From: Schizochytrium sp. TIO01
Taxonomy: Eukaryota > Sar > Bigyra > Thraustochytrida > Thraustochytriidae
Reading direction: 5' to 3'
Assembly (NCBI GenBank): GCA_004764695.1
Contig: SMSO01000004.1
Span: forward strand, 1,949,501 to 2,013,500
DNA: 64,000 bases
Below, piece by piece: positions 1-13,628 of the stretch. The notes beneath the pieces are model-generated. The model saw nothing but the letters and a program-made list of their open reading frames with translations. It did no database searches and had not been told where the DNA came from. Position numbers and translations under genes: made by a program. Numbering within the stretch: position 1 is the first letter of the stretch; every line of letters starts with the position of its first letter.

Positions 1-28
1 TGAGAGGGTGTTTGTTTTCAGGGATGGG

Positions 29-331
<303 letters not shown>

Positions 332-3300
332 TCTTGCGTGGCTCGTTTGTGCCTTTGATATTTATCCTAAAGAACCCCGAGTCCCTGCAAAGGCAGGCAC
401 GCTCCAGGTCTTGGCATACGTGCTCGAGCTCAGGTCAGCCAATGCTTTGCCTCGTTCCTGTCGCGGCGGTGCCTGTCAGCTGCGCAAGGCTTACGAGGTG
501 AAGGCGTCCGGGCGGGATATGCTGGATGGCGAGCCTGAGATAGACCTATCTCCCTTGGCGGTGGGTCAACCAACCTTTGGCACAGACAGCTCTTGCGTTG
601 TGCCAAGTATTGAAATTGAAAGAACCGGCGCAACCCAAATTGCAAACGTCCACCCCCAATATTGGCAGCCAGGTCTTTGTTTGGGAGGGCCAAAGATAAT
701 GAATGACTGATCTCGGTTCTGCGTGCCGAGATTGTGGAAAGACATAGATACCCAGCCACTGTGAGCGAGTGGACATGTACGTACAGACTCGGTGCCACAA
801 GGCGATGGATGTATTGAGATCAACCACCGTAATGTGGTGGCAGACCCAGCAGTGAAGGCGCTTTCTGCACGAGCAAACCAAAGGCAGCGAGAAGCCTTTC
901 CTCTTCACCTTGATAACGCTTATGAGGGTTGATTTCTTCTGTGCTTCGCTTCACCTGCAAACTGCGATGCATACATACCTTAACTAGTTGGGCCCAGCTA
1001 GAGTCATCATTTGGCCCAACCTGGGCTTGCGCTGCTTTTGAGATTGTGCTGTTTGTAGAGAATCAGAGAAGTGGGCAGGGACTTAATTGCGGGCCCTTCC
1101 TCTTGAGACCTTGAGCACGCACATAGGAGAAGCATTTTATACCATCCTATGTCCCGATATTATTGGCGGGTACCTGTGATACACCGTTTAATTGCATTCG
1201 TAGGTAATCAGCCGTTGCTGGCGTCTTGCCCGACTTTTGTCTTGCTAGCCGCCAGTGAATTCTGAAGTGCCTGCTACGTGCTCTTTGAGCTGTGTTGGGA
1301 GACTTTATGAGTTCTCTCGAACCGTAAAAACCACGTTGGAAGGGGACAGATGTTTCGAAGCAATCCCCAGTTACACCAGTCAAACTGGTCTTCGAGATAG
1401 CGAGCTCGCTTCAGAGAAATGGGCTCCAGTTCTAAAGTTGATCTCGCAACTGACTGACTGACTAACTGACTGTGCAATTCTGACAAATGAGGTACGACTG
1501 AAAGTAGCACTCCGGGGCACAACAGAGGAAATCTGTTTGCAAGGAACCCGCTTGCAAGAAACTATGGAGCGTGGCCCTTGATCATGTCATATGTCCCCAT
1601 TCCTTCGGACCGTTTGATGGTCAGGTCGATCTGCTGATAGAAGGCCAGCAGCGTATTTTGTGGTCAATGGGCATGTTCGCAGCCAGCAAGAATATATATG
1701 TGAAGAACACGAGGAATGCGTTGTTATGTAAGGGGGGGGGCATTGCGGACCTTCCACGTTTGCGGGAGTGCAGTGCGCTCTTTGATTGCCCAAACACAGA
1801 AAGAGGCGGAGGATGGCAGGAGTGGTAGTAGGTCTTTTCAGAAGAGGTCGGATAGGGTCACTCCGATTGTCCAATGTTTCACAGAAGAAAACCACCATCT
1901 GTGGCATCGTTGGGAACGGAAAACGTTGTGTTTCTTTTATCGTTTTTATTACCATCATAAAAGTAAGTAGCCGTCTTCTAAATAAACTTACTACCCTTTG
2001 TGTCTTCCTCCTCCTTCATAAGAGAAAGCAATAATAAACGAAGAGTTACCGGGTAGGTACGCGGGTACCCCGGAATATAAGGGGCTCACACCACCCATGT
2101 TGGAGCGGTTTGAGGGCAGTTATATAACAAGAGCGTAATTAAAGAAAGAAAGTAAGTAAGTAAGAAAGTCGTTTGCCATCTCTCATGGCCGTCATAGCCA
2201 TTGATGTTCAAGTTGGATGGACCTCGTTCGTTCCGGGGCGGTTGGAAAATTATCCAGCCGTCTTTTGTGTTCATGGAGAGTTGCCAAGTACATTTATGAA
2301 AGGTCCGTCTCCGAGGCTTCGAGTAGTCAACCTTAACTTCGCAGTATACGATGGAGAGGAGCGGAACTATGGAAAGAGACTCGAATGGAGGGACGTGGTT
2401 GAGAGGAGATTTGGCAATGCGTGCGCTAACGGAATTCGGGATTGAGAAGATGGGGACTGCAACCCGAAAGTAACAAAAAAAGGATGTTTAAAACTTTGGA
2501 GGAAATCATTTGATAACGACGATGAAAATAAGCACAAATTGATGCGAGTGCAGCCTCCGGTACCTGAAAATTTTGGAGCGTAGAATTAACTTATATTTTT
2601 ACGAATGCATCGTCCGGTTCTAGGATAATTAGTTTTCGCATGTATCTGTATATTGAAATGAGATGCGGAAGCATTTCTGTTTGTAAATAACCGAAGGAAA
2701 TGGCAAGCCTTGCGGATTCCAGGAGCGAAAAACAGAACAATTGTGTGACTGAGTTGAGCATATAAAGCAGTCCCTGTATAGACCCGCAAATTTGAAGTAC
2801 TTCGCTCTAAATTAATATGAATGACCTCAATGAAACAATAAGCTACATTTTTGTTTGTTTAATCACGTGTAGTGTCAGTGATTTAGAAATTCCCGAATTG
2901 TAATGTTGTTATTCTAAGCCTGTGCTGTTATGTAGTCCAACTGATATTCCAAACTATCTATTTTGCGCACTGAGCTTTATCTCGAATTTTGAACTATTAT
3001 TGACACCTAAATAATACTTACTTCGGTAACCCTCGGCTTGAAGTGAAATTACTATGCAACGAGGATGTTACAAGAATACGATTTGTAAATAGGTTCTTGG
3101 TTGATGGTATGATATGAAAACAGATCTTCGACTTCTGACGCAATACAAACACCCACAGCTAGCGCGAGGTATATGCGACAAGCAAGACAAGTATAAGATT
3201 TTGAATAAACCGGAATTATGAAAAGAGAATAGAACATCTTATATGTTTCAGAATTATGACTTGAATAGAAAAGATAACTGAATAAAACTATGGTAACCGG

Positions 3301-3539
3301 GTATTGTAACGGGTAGAATCGTACATTTGAAAGGTCAATTATAAGTGCTTTGACACTACTGCAAAGTATGTCAAGCAACAGCATATGTGTGCATGTATAT
3401 GATCATTAAGTTCACGTTTGTAGGAATACAAAGAGTCCAAATTACCTCTGCGTCCTTAAGCTTGTCAGTTGCGTGCGCCATTACTTCGCTCATTAGCTCC
3501 CGTGCATAAATGAGAATTACTAGCTTGGCAGCAAGCCAC
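332..3539. other. Intergenic region without a recognisable gene
   Basis: Short open frames occur on both strands, but none has a recognisable domain or sustained coding-like composition. A purine-rich AAAG/TAAG patch lies near 2140-2170 and AT-rich sequence near 2800-3000. The far right end probably holds the 3' untranslated region of the minus-strand gene ending at 3540. Confidence 0.6.
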
Positions 3540-4859
3540 TTAAATGCGCACGATCTTACGAGAGACGTGTACAGAAGCATTAAAGCCTTCACGTTTATCT
3601 GCACTGCGTGGGTGCGCAGGAGGTTTGGGGGTAAGGCTGAGGTTGATAGCGCGAGGGCTGTTGTTCTCCTTGGCAAAGTCCATAGGAAGCTCCTGGTCCG
3701 GGGTCATTGGACGCGGAGATGAGGCTCGCGAAGAGCCTGGTGTAACAATAAGGCGCTCGCATGCATAGGTACGCACAAGTGAGCCTACAACGGCACGTGC
3801 CATGGGGCTTGCGGCCCTGGACAGCGGTGTGGGTGTCCGCTCCGGTTGAAGCGAAGCTGTCTTGATCGGCTGATCGCGGATTGACTTACGCATTGGCGCA
3901 GGTGGTGTAGCCGGGTTGTACGAAGGTGCCCGGGGCCTGAAGGTAGACATGCCATTGTGGAGAGATGAGAGCGAGTCAGTCTTCACTGCCATTACTCTCG
4001 TAGAAGCAGCAATACTGCGTCGCTCAGAAGCAAGGGTCTTACGCACAGGGCGCGAATTCTTCTCGGCAGCCGCGAGGTCCTCGCCGAGAAAAGTCTGGAG
4101 CTTCTTGAATACAAGTGCGGTGTTTCCAGTGCGTTCAATCTCCTCCTTCACGCTCGCAGCAAGTCGAGATGTCTCGCGACGGTTCTGCTCACGACGAGCC
4201 ACCTCGGGGTACTGCAGGTTTGCCCAGAGGCGAGATTGCCAGGTCGACGGTGCCGGCTCGTCGCCGCATGATCTCCGGCGAGATTCAAGTCGAAGTCGAC
4301 GCGGGCGAGCCGGAATTTCTGATGTGTTGTCGGCCGCAGCGACTTTGTGGTGAATTTTGTTATTGTTGCCGCCCATGATGCGGGCGGAAGCGTTCTTCTG
4401 GTTTTGTGCGTCCCTGGTCTCAAGCATGAAAATGCTTTGCTCTTCCTTGAACTCCTCCAAAAGAAAGTTTCTGTTGCGACGCTCGTGGCGGTGCTCCTGC
4501 TCGATATCAAAGTCGTCACCATCCTCGCCACGAGTCGCACACCTCAGGCAGATCATCTGCTGCTGCTTGAATTTCGATGCCATCGAAGCTGCTGAAGAGG
4601 TCTTCGTAAAAGACAATCTCCTTGCAACTACACTTGGTTGCACAGAGTCTGTGCTCATCACTGTCACTGCACTGCCAACCGAGAGCACGTCGTCATCCAC
4701 GGCGGGAATTTCTGCTGCGTTGTTATTGTTGTTGCTGCTGCGGTTTTCGTAGTCCCAGCGCCGCTGTTGCACGATCTTCTGTTCCCAGAGCTTTCGTCGT
4801 GGTTCCCCTCCCCGCCGGCTAGTCTCTCTGGACAGCCTTTGCGAGTTTGCTGAGGGCAT
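3540..4859 (-). CDS. Basic, disordered S/T-P-rich protein with KEN box; unknown function
   Basis: Predicted protein of 439 residues starting at an ATG at 4859-4857. No catalytic domain is recognised. It is rich in Arg, Ser, Asn and Pro, with an Asn run near residues 43-47, many RRxS-type basophilic kinase sites, and a C-terminal third full of Ser/Thr-Pro sites (for example TPTPLS, AASP, SSPRPMTP). Near the C-terminus is KENNSP, which contains the KEN box used by the anaphase-promoting complex; RxxL elements that could act as destruction boxes occur elsewhere (RKTL). Together these would fit a CDK-phosphorylated, cell-cycle-degraded nuclear or cytoskeletal protein, but that is inference from short motifs. 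The start lies next to a pyrimidine-rich upstream region. A GTAAGA close to the stop codon leaves room for a further 3' exon. Real gene likely; function unknown. Confidence 0.7.
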   Translation of the reverse strand: MPSANSQRLSRETSRRGGEPRRKLWEQKIVQQRRWDYENRSSNNNNNAAEIPAVDDDVLSVGSAVTVMSTDSVQPSVVARRLSFTKTSSAASMASKFKQQQMICLRCATRGEDGDDFDIEQEHRHERRNRNFLLEEFKEEQSIFMLETRDAQNQKNASARIMGGNNNKIHHKVAAADNTSEIPARPRRLRLESRRRSCGDEPAPSTWQSRLWANLQYPEVARREQNRRETSRLAASVKEEIERTGNTALVFKKLQTFLGEDLAAAEKNSRPVRKTLASERRSIAASTRVMAVKTDSLSSLHNGMSTFRPRAPSYNPATPPAPMRKSIRDQPIKTASLQPERTPTPLSRAASPMARAVVGSLVRTYACERLIVTPGSSRASSPRPMTPDQELPMDFAKENNSPRAINLSLTPKPPAHPRSADKREGFNASVHVSRKIVRI

Positions 4860-7500
4860 GTCGGTCGGTGCTTGCTCGAGCGAGTGATCTCGAGCTCAGC
4901 TATCTCGTTTTCGTTTTGCCGCTCCTTTCTTATAATTGGCTCGGCGAGTGAGTGAGTGAGTGATTGATTGATTAATTCTTTCTTTCTTTCCTTTTTTACT
5001 CTTTTTATTGTTGCGACCAAAGTCTTTCTTGTCTTTCAGTATTTGTTTATTGTTTTATCTGTCTCTTTGATCTCTTTCTTTCCCTATGTTCCGCAGTACA
5101 TATAGAAATAGTATGAGGGGTCGTAGACGGAGTGATTCGGGTTTGCTTCCTCGTTTCGGGTTTGCTGTTCCTTCACTTCCTTCCTCCCCTTCGCTCCCTC
5201 TTTTCCTCAGGCTAGTGAAGCAGCTAGCTAGCAACGTAGATAGGTACCACGTCTAAACTTGTTCGTTCGTTTTTTATTCATTTACAGGGAGTAATTACTG
5301 GTTATTTACTTTTATAGTCAGCTGTTTCTCTCTCCTTCGCAGTGCTACAGAATACGTTAGCCGGGGCTAGCGTGCCTGCGTTCTCTCGCTCTTTGGGTCT
5401 GATGGAGGTAGTAGCAGTGCCTACCTACTCGATAGCCTGCTCCTTCCTACTCCGTGGCTGCTAAGAGAGGGGGTAGAAGTCCTGGTAGTGCCGATTGGTT
5501 TTCTTTTCAACAACTTTTTTAAAACTTGAATTTCCTTTTTTGAAAGTTGTGAGGGGGACGTTGAATTTTTTTAATTTAAAAAAAGAAAAAGAAAAGAAAA
5601 GAAAAGAAAAAAGTATATATCGCTTTCCACGTTTTAGTGTTCCATTCTGGTCGTTAGCTTGTTTGCAGCGTTCTTTCAAAATTTCAAAAATAAAAATTGT
5701 TCTTTCGAATTTCAAATTTCTAATTCTCCGTTCCTTTTCGGACCACGATGGGGCGGGTCTAACGACTGTTAGCAGTTGCCTACACACGCCTAGCACCCTC
5801 GAGTTATGGAGACGAGTCAGAGAAGATCGCAGCAGGTCTAACCACCGCTGCAGCTGTCTGTCTGTGCCAATAGCTCTTGAAGATCTCGCTCGACCCAGCG
5901 TCGAGCCCGTGGTTGAAAGGAGGGCTAATTCGAGGCGACGTTTCCTTCCCTAACCACCGCCACGAGCCTGGCCAGTCCACGCCCGAGCGAGCCCAAGCCG
6001 CGAGGACTCGACTCTCTCTGGGCTCATTCGGGCTCGGTTTCCTACTTTCGCAATCTCTGGTCTCACTCAACTACCGAGCACTCACAACTTCTTCTCCTAG
6101 GGGGCGCCTACTCGAAACGCTAACTACTTCAGAAAGTGCGAAAGACCCGGGTCTTTCAAACACGCTCGCGGTTGTGGGCTTTTATAGTTGATCTGTTCTC
6201 AGCTGCCACGCATGACGATCAGGATGGCTCTGTTTCAAGCTGCCGCAATGGAAGAGGCCGCTCCGCTTGCTCGACCAGGAGGCGCTGGCCTCAGCCAAGA
6301 CCTGCGGCCGGCCGGCTCATCGGGATATCTGGCCGAGGCAACCAATGACCACGTTGAAAGCACGCCAGCCAGTGGAGAAAAGCTGTCCAGATCATATTTT
6401 AAAGTTAACAAGAATAGAAGGTAGAAGTACTTGAATCGAATATTAATTAGGAAAGTAGATGTAAACGCTCGCTCTCAATCGAGAGAAAGAAGAAACCAGA
6501 TCCAAGCGGGAACGCAATGCAGTCACCAGGCCAGACAGACAGCTAGCTAGCTAGCTACCTGCCCACACGAGTCTGCCTGCCTGTCGGAAGGAGCTGGCCG
6601 AGGCCCGTTACGAGTTGCCCGGACGAGAGCAAATCGAGGTGGTTCTGCATCTGTTCTGTGTTGCCCGAAGCGTTGATCCATCCATCGATATGATGCGTCT
6701 TAAGGCGAAGCTGTGCTGGCATCGAATAAGACCTCCCTTTCGTCGTTAGGTCGCTCGCTCTTTTTGGCGACCAGGCAAATAAATGTGCGACGTGGCCAGG
6801 TCAGCACTTTCTTTCTCTGATTAGTGTTCCTCTCGTTCGATTGTCCTCTAGGGTTACTCGTAGGAAGGAAGGAAGCAAGCAAGCAAGCAAGCACACGGCA
6901 TTCACTGTTGGCTTGTTTTGTTTGTTTTGTTTTGTTTTCGATTCGCTCCACCTGGCAGAGTTTATAGTTTATGATTGAAGTTGATTGATTATACGTACGT
7001 ACCTAAGAGCGCCACGAGTGGATTGCACTTTCCATGTTTTCATGACTCCGTCGGATCGTTGTGGTTTCCAAGCTTTGCTTTTCTTGCACGGTTCGGGAGG
7101 AGGATCGACGATGAAGACGTTGCTTGGAAAGGGCATGAAAGCAAGGGGCGGTGGCGAATATGTCTGAATCAGCGCAAGGGGAACTTCATTTGTCATCGTG
7201 GTTAGTAACCCTCACTTGTGCGTTGCGCCCGATCTCGTGGACTGACGGGCTGACTCTGACTGACTGAGTGACTGAGTGACTGAGTGGCTGACGTGAAGGA
7301 GGCCGCAAAATGCGGATGAATGGAGAAATGACTCACTCAGTATCGAGCGGAAACAGGCTCTCGAGCTTCGGCGAAAGCTGAGGATGTAAGTAAGCAATTC
7401 CTGAGATGGATTTTCCCTCACTCGGTGCTTAGAAGAAGCTTGAAAGAAGGAGAGAAAGCCCGCTCAAGATGACTGATTCCGCAAGGCTGGGTGATATTTC
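4860..7500. other. Upstream region of the KEN-box gene, with many simple repeats
   Basis: No convincing gene. The stretch next to the minus-strand start at 4859 is T/C-rich on the plus strand, giving a purine-rich leader for that gene. It contains GAGT/GATT/CTTT repeats (4945-4990), an A/G run (5578-5613), an AGCT run (6541-6557), AAGG/AAGC repeats (6862-6892) and GACT/GAGT repeats (7252-7291). A GC-richer block at about 5800-6420 holds a short open frame (ATG at 6209 and further ATGs) that I cannot tie to any protein family. Confidence 0.5.
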
Positions 7501-10500
7501 TAGAGGCCTGGATTGCGTTTGACAGCGTGGACTCTTGTCCGAATTCACGGGAGAGGACATATTATATTATTTTGATAGTCGGAGAGCTGACTACGCTCGT
7601 TTGGGACTCTGACTGAGGGATAGCGCGGAGATCAGGGCCTGCTTCAGGGCACTCGCTCCTGGACAGCCTTTTGGTGATTTTTAAGACTACACAAAGTCCG
7701 TTCGACGGGGAAACTGCCGCAGCACCGCACAGCGCTGCTGCTGCTTAGCTCTTTTGGAATGAAGAACGTTTGTAGTGCAGCTTTCATCGAAAGCAGAAGG
7801 CTTTTCTTTAAGCATCGAATGATCTCCCGTCCGCTGCTCAGGGAGATTTACAAGCTATCAGCCTCGGCTCAGGGCCGAGATTGTTATAAAAAGATCGAGC
7901 CGTCGAAACGTGCAACATGTTAACATAGAATAAATTATTAGTCTTGAACACCATTCATTTGTGTTGCCATGCATCAAGTAGCCCGAAGTTTCTAAAAGGT
8001 GGCGGCGAGCCTACTACATCGACACCAAGTTTCACGCATTCCAACTTCGAAGGTTTAATTTCTTTTCTTCTTCTGTCTGAGAGCTGAAGTGTACCTAGGA
8101 ACTACTATCTGCTGTGGCACGTTCTAAAATCGTTCCGGGCACAGACTACAACGCTAGAGACTAGTCAATCAGGATTGAGTTCTTGTCTCGAGCAAAACAA
8201 AACCTATTACATCTGAGACGCAAAGCACAACCAAGTTTTATTCGTAAGTATGCCTAAGGTAGTCTGAGCGAACTTTCAAACATCCTCTTTCTTTTCAGAC
8301 ACCACCATGGCCGCCATCTTACATCACTTTATTACCTCAACTGCAACACTAGGTATGCATGCACCTCTTACAAGTTCTCTCTCTAGCTAGGCTTTCTTTA
8401 AAAATAGAAATAAAAAACGAAATTGTAATGGTTATCATAAAGTAATCACAGGAGAAGCTTCTCCCAGCTCACACACTCACTGGGTTCCACCAGCCTGGCC
8501 AAATGACCACGTCAGGTTCTTCCAGCAAACTCTCCCAAGCCGAATGGCAATTTGGCAACTAGAGATCACCACTACCTACCCGGCAAGTAGGTGAGGTGCC
8601 TACCGTCTTGAAGAACCATGATATTGGACCTATGTCCCTGGCGATGGAGCAGTGCGGTGAATAAGCTGCATTTATCGTGTCGCCGTGTTTTTTTTTTTCA
8701 TTCCGGGTAAGAAAAGCAGGGAAGTCAAATGGGTCATGAAAACCACTCAAATTAAAACTAGGGCGATGGTCTAACCTGGTCGACAAGCAGAGCAGAGAGA
8801 AGGAGGGTTTTTTATGAATACAAAGGAGCGCAAAGGACACAAACCGAATTAACTTTTTAAGAAGATAACCAATGCTTCCTTCTGCATATTATCTATCTAA
8901 ATAGACTTGTAAATAAACAAATTCTTTTTATTACAATAATAATTATACCCCGGTAGACAAATTGCCTTTCTTTCTTTTACGGGTACACAAAAGAAAATCA
9001 GGAGTCAGTCAATCTTCTATGAGTCATCCACCCAACCTTCCTGACTCTGATAAACAGCGATTTCTTTTGTAGTATTAGTAATTGAAAGTCGCGACTTCTC
9101 CGTCTGCTCCCGCTTCGTCACCGCGGTTGTCTATACCTGGCTATCGATGCTGTGCAATATAATTAATACGGTATATTTAGATGGTTATTATTTATTCTAT
9201 TTTTATTTTTATTTTTTTAAGTTTACCAAATTCTTTTACTAGGAAATTATGATTATAACGAAAGACATGTAGTAACTCAGCTAGTATCAACTATACCAAA
9301 TTTGGGCCACTCGCTGTACGTTTTGGGAGAGGAAAGGTAACGGCTAGACAGGTGAGGAAAGGGAGCTTATGAAGGTGCTCGAGACTCGTAAAGTGCTTGC
9401 CCATTAAGTTTAAAATACGAGTAGAGCAGGTGGACCATGGAAAAAATCAACAGGTGACAGCTTTGGCTGCTCATTGAAGATTGATCGTGGAGGATGACGA
9501 TTGCATTGAATATAACAACACAGCAAGCAAGGCTTTCATTCATCTAGCCGAGAGAACGACTAAAAAGACAAAGAGCCGAAACCTTAGACGAGCGTGTGCT
9601 TGGAAAAAGTTACATGACGAAGTCCCGAAGGCCACGAGGCTTGCCCCGAGAGAAATAGAAGGCAGCCATGACTGAGAACGAAGCCTCCGAATAAAGTTAG
9701 TTCAAACAACATTTTACTGCTACAGCGAAACTTAGTTTGATAAAGGTGCAATCTTAGTGTTGAATGCTTCTTTTATTGAATCTCATGGTATGTGTGAGCT
9801 CGTTATCTCAGTTTGCCTCCCAGGTCGTACAAAAAATTATTTAAGCATCGATTATCTACATAGGTGATATCGGTATCTCATTTTGTTTCCTCTCAACAGT
9901 AAGAGGTACTTGGGAACTCTTTGCATAAACTTTCGTGAAAGTACGACTAACACAACAGCGTGTCTGGCGTCGATGATCGCTCGTCCTTACTAGGGTTTCC
10001 TTATGAAGACATGACAGATTCAACTGGTTGGCTGGCCTCTGCAAAATGAATAAATAGTAAGATACGAGCTGCCTCTTCCTCTTCCTTTTCCTTTTGTCTG
10101 TGGCTCTGCAATCGCTTGTCGATGCTGTCAATCCTTTCCGTGGCTCTGGGTCTCTTGCTAAGACAACATCGTTGTACTGATGGTGAGCGAATGCTTCCTG
10201 GTTTGGACTAGGCACTGCGGCCTTGTCTTGTTCCATGCTTCAGACCACACATTGAAGTGGCCGGCATGAAAAGATGAAAGGAAGTGACTCCAACTGCGAC
10301 GAATATCGTAGTTCGGAATGAAATCTTGGCCAAAAGAGAAGCCTACGGCTTTGTGGATTTTGGAAAGTGGATTTTGGAAATTCTATAAGGATTAGCATAA
10401 GATGGTTTATTTATAACTAAAGTCACTTTTAAAAGGATCAAGACGCCAGGCTCTCCTAGCTCTGTCTGTCTATCTGTTGTCCTCTCCAATCAATCTTCCA

Positions 10501-11708
10501 CCATACCAGATGTCTTCCATCAAGTTTTTGTAAATTTAATGGGCAAGCACACGAGAAGATCTCGCGTTATCCACACTTTATTCTCAAGCTTTCGAAGAAG
10601 CCTCTCTGATACCTTTAGGGTCTTCCACCAAATCTACGAATGAGCAAACTGCTGCAAAGTCCAAGACCCTAGAGAGCTAACTCGTCGCAACGCGATGGTC
10701 GATAGCACGCGCTAATTGCTGGATCTGACGCAGTGATGATCAACAATCGTTCACAGACCCGAGCGAAGACGTAAGAGGCCACTCACGCACTCATCCACCG
10801 GCCCGAATCGATAATCGATATGCACTACGACTACGTTTACAAAGATTGGATGAGCAGTGACAGTCGCTACCATGATAGCCACCACCTGAGCAGGTCTAGC
10901 TCGAAATGGTCGGGATGCTATTGTCGCGAGCAGTGGTGCAACAGAAGAGTGCGGGTGGCTTTGGAATGGCAACCAAGATCTTTTAGGCAGTCAATTCGTT
11001 GCTCTGTGGATCGATCGGGTGGGTGGGTGGGCAGTCAGTCAAAGCAATGCATTGTTGGATCGATTGATGAAAATGAAGCAACTTGGGCATCGGCTGGCGC
11101 GGGGTTTCCGATGAAAGAATCAATTCATTGGATGGCCCTCGTCGGGATTTTGGAGCGAGTATGGTTTGCAATGTGGGATGGGAAGTCGGCTTGCGCAGCT
11201 GCTTCGGAAGCTTCGGACACGGGTCTCCGACGCGCGGGAGCTACTAGCGCTGCTGCTACGAGTTTACTGTAAGAAACCGACCGCTGGACTTTTTGTTCAC
11301 AACTGCTCACAACCCGTGTGCAGAAGATCATTATCCTCGCAACTATGATCACAACCATTCACAAGTGTCAGAAAAAATTGAGAAAAGCTTGGAGGGTGAA
11401 CAAATTGGTTCATTCCATTTGTCAATTGGGATGTGAGGCCTTTCTTTTCTTTTTTTCCCTTTTTTTTAAAAACCAAAGATACTATTTTGGTTATGGATAG
11501 GCACGAAGAATGTGAACACAAGGTGAAGATGGGATTCTCGATCATCGCTAAGCGAAAACTAAAAAAGGATAGACAACTGCAAAACGTGTGCGGCCTTGCA
11601 CACGAAAACCTTCTTCCTGGTTACAAGGAAGAAATAGCTAATAGATCTGATGCCAAACTTGAGCAGAACTTTGCCTGACCTGTATCATTTTAATTTTTAA
11701 TTTAATTG

Positions 11709-11734
11709 TAAATAAATAAATAAATAAATAAAAA
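11709..11734. repeat. (AAAT)n microsatellite
   Basis: About six TAAA units inside an AT-rich island. Confidence 0.85.
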
Positions 11735-13590
11735 CTAGGACAAAAGAAAGTCAATAAATTCCTGAACTAGAAATAAATGCGCAAGCCAGGTAGGTGCAAG
11801 AGGATAAGTTGACCACATCTATAGGATTGCTCACGAATGTGAAAAAACCAACAAGTTGCTTGCACAGTCGCCCATCCCTTATGTTTCGCATCTCAGCATC
11901 GTGTAAGACTTGGCTGAAGTGATAAAAAATAACTGTCATCCTCGCACATGAAATAAATATCTACCACTTGGCACAAACTGATTATTCTCCTCGAATTACC
12001 TTCATTCTTCCACACGCGAGCACATTTTCTCTGCGAACCAACCAAATTACCCTATCAGGTGCGCTCTTGTGTTCGAAAACCTACTGAGCTCAACTTTTTT
12101 GAAAAGAATCTCGAGGCCAGGGACGCTTAAGGTGTCCAAGAACTTCGATGCTTTCAGCCAACAGCCACAACAGTGTTCAAGACCACGCGGTGTGCAGCGT
12201 GCGCAAAGCCTGCCCGACTTTACACAGCTATGACTGTCTGCCTGCTTCTCATAGGCAGACTTTGAGGAAGCTGTGTACAGATCTTCTTGGCGACACAGAC
12301 CTCGGTTGCAAAACACTCACTCACAGGGGGCTCACAAGCAGCTTCTCCATACACCAACACGAGTTGCGAGAGGCAACGACCACCCACCCATCCATCCATC
12401 CATCTGTAATCTTTGGCATGTTGCAAGATGAATAGCACGCGCGGCTGCAGAGGCTGCGACGATTGTCGACCGAATTGACTGCCTTGTCGACCGAGTCAGA
12501 CAGCCAGCTCCGTGAGACGCCCTCTTCCCCAACGTGGCCTTAGCGTTTGTTTATTTGCTTTCTCTTATGTGTTGGCTGTGTTACCCAGGTACCTGCTTCT
12601 GCCAAGTGAATTGACTACGAGCTCAATCATCACACTGCCGGGCTCGTACTACCTACAAGAACTGTGTGTCCGAAGATCCAAGGACACACAACTGCCTCCA
12701 TTCACAAATGAGCTTGCCCGACCCCATTTGGGATGGCGTTGCCTCTACCCAAACTGCTGCGTCCAAGGCCCGGGAATCCATCCTGGCGCATGTCATGGGA
12801 TGCGTGCGCTAGGTACAAGTTGATTGAGATGTGATTGGCGCCAAAGAACCAATGGAAGATAACCTCAGTTCGTACGAAGAGGCGAATATGCTATTTATTT
12901 AGCGCCGGGTTCCGTGGATGTCGAAACGTGCTTGTTTGTTTTATCTGTTTGTCGGTTTGCTCATTCTGTGAATAAATGTGTGGATATATATCTGTCTTCG
13001 GAGAACCAATGGTTTGGGCCATTTGGGCAAAAGAAAGTGTACCTACGTACTTTTATTTTCATATGCAAAAGTTTATTATCTTTAATATATTTACGCAAAT
13101 TTGCCTCTAGGGGCATTTAGCTCTGGCGCTATGCAGAAAAATGGGAAGGGTGCTAGGGCTCTCTCGCAGTGTAAGAGCCATTCACAAGGTATGAAGCAGC
13201 CTATCGTCTGACTGAAAGCTATCGTAGGCAGCAAGCCTCGACACTCGCACGAAGTACGCCCCAAAGTAATACTGTTTCCCACGTCGATAGATATCACACA
13301 CGGATCGATTGTCCGCATGCGTAATTCTTTAAGTTCTCATCTCTTACAAACTTGCGATTGAAAGACCTCCGCCTGTCTTTCAGTTCACTACTTTTTGTTA
13401 AGAGAACTATGCGATTTTGAAAGTTCGAAAAGGAAGTACTCGAACGAGCCCGCTTAATCGAATCAATTCGATGTGAGTCAGTCGATTGACATTGTGAGAG
13501 ACAAACCACAGTGCTTCCTCAGTTAGAGTCAAACTTCGCGAAAGATCTTTATATTCCGCCTAGGCAGGCAGAAAGGTTTGGTATATCAGA

Positions 13591-13628
13591 AGGTAGTAAG
13601 TAGGTAGGCAGGTAGGCAGGTAGGTAGG
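13591..13628. repeat. TAGG/CAGG imperfect tetranucleotide repeat
   Basis: Runs of AGGTAGTAAG and TAGGTAGGCAGG. One of many sites in the intergenic DNA with GTAGGTA-type words. Confidence 0.8.

Noticed and set aside
5495-5953. 152-codon plus-strand open frame and its minus-strand partner
   Set aside because: Driven by A/G and T/C runs (Lys/Glu-rich on one strand, Phe/Ser-rich on the other); no domain.
10820-11272. 150-codon plus-strand open frame
   Set aside because: Overlaps another open frame on the opposite strand, contains GT-rich simple sequence (GGGTGGGTGGGTGGG) and has no recognisable motif.
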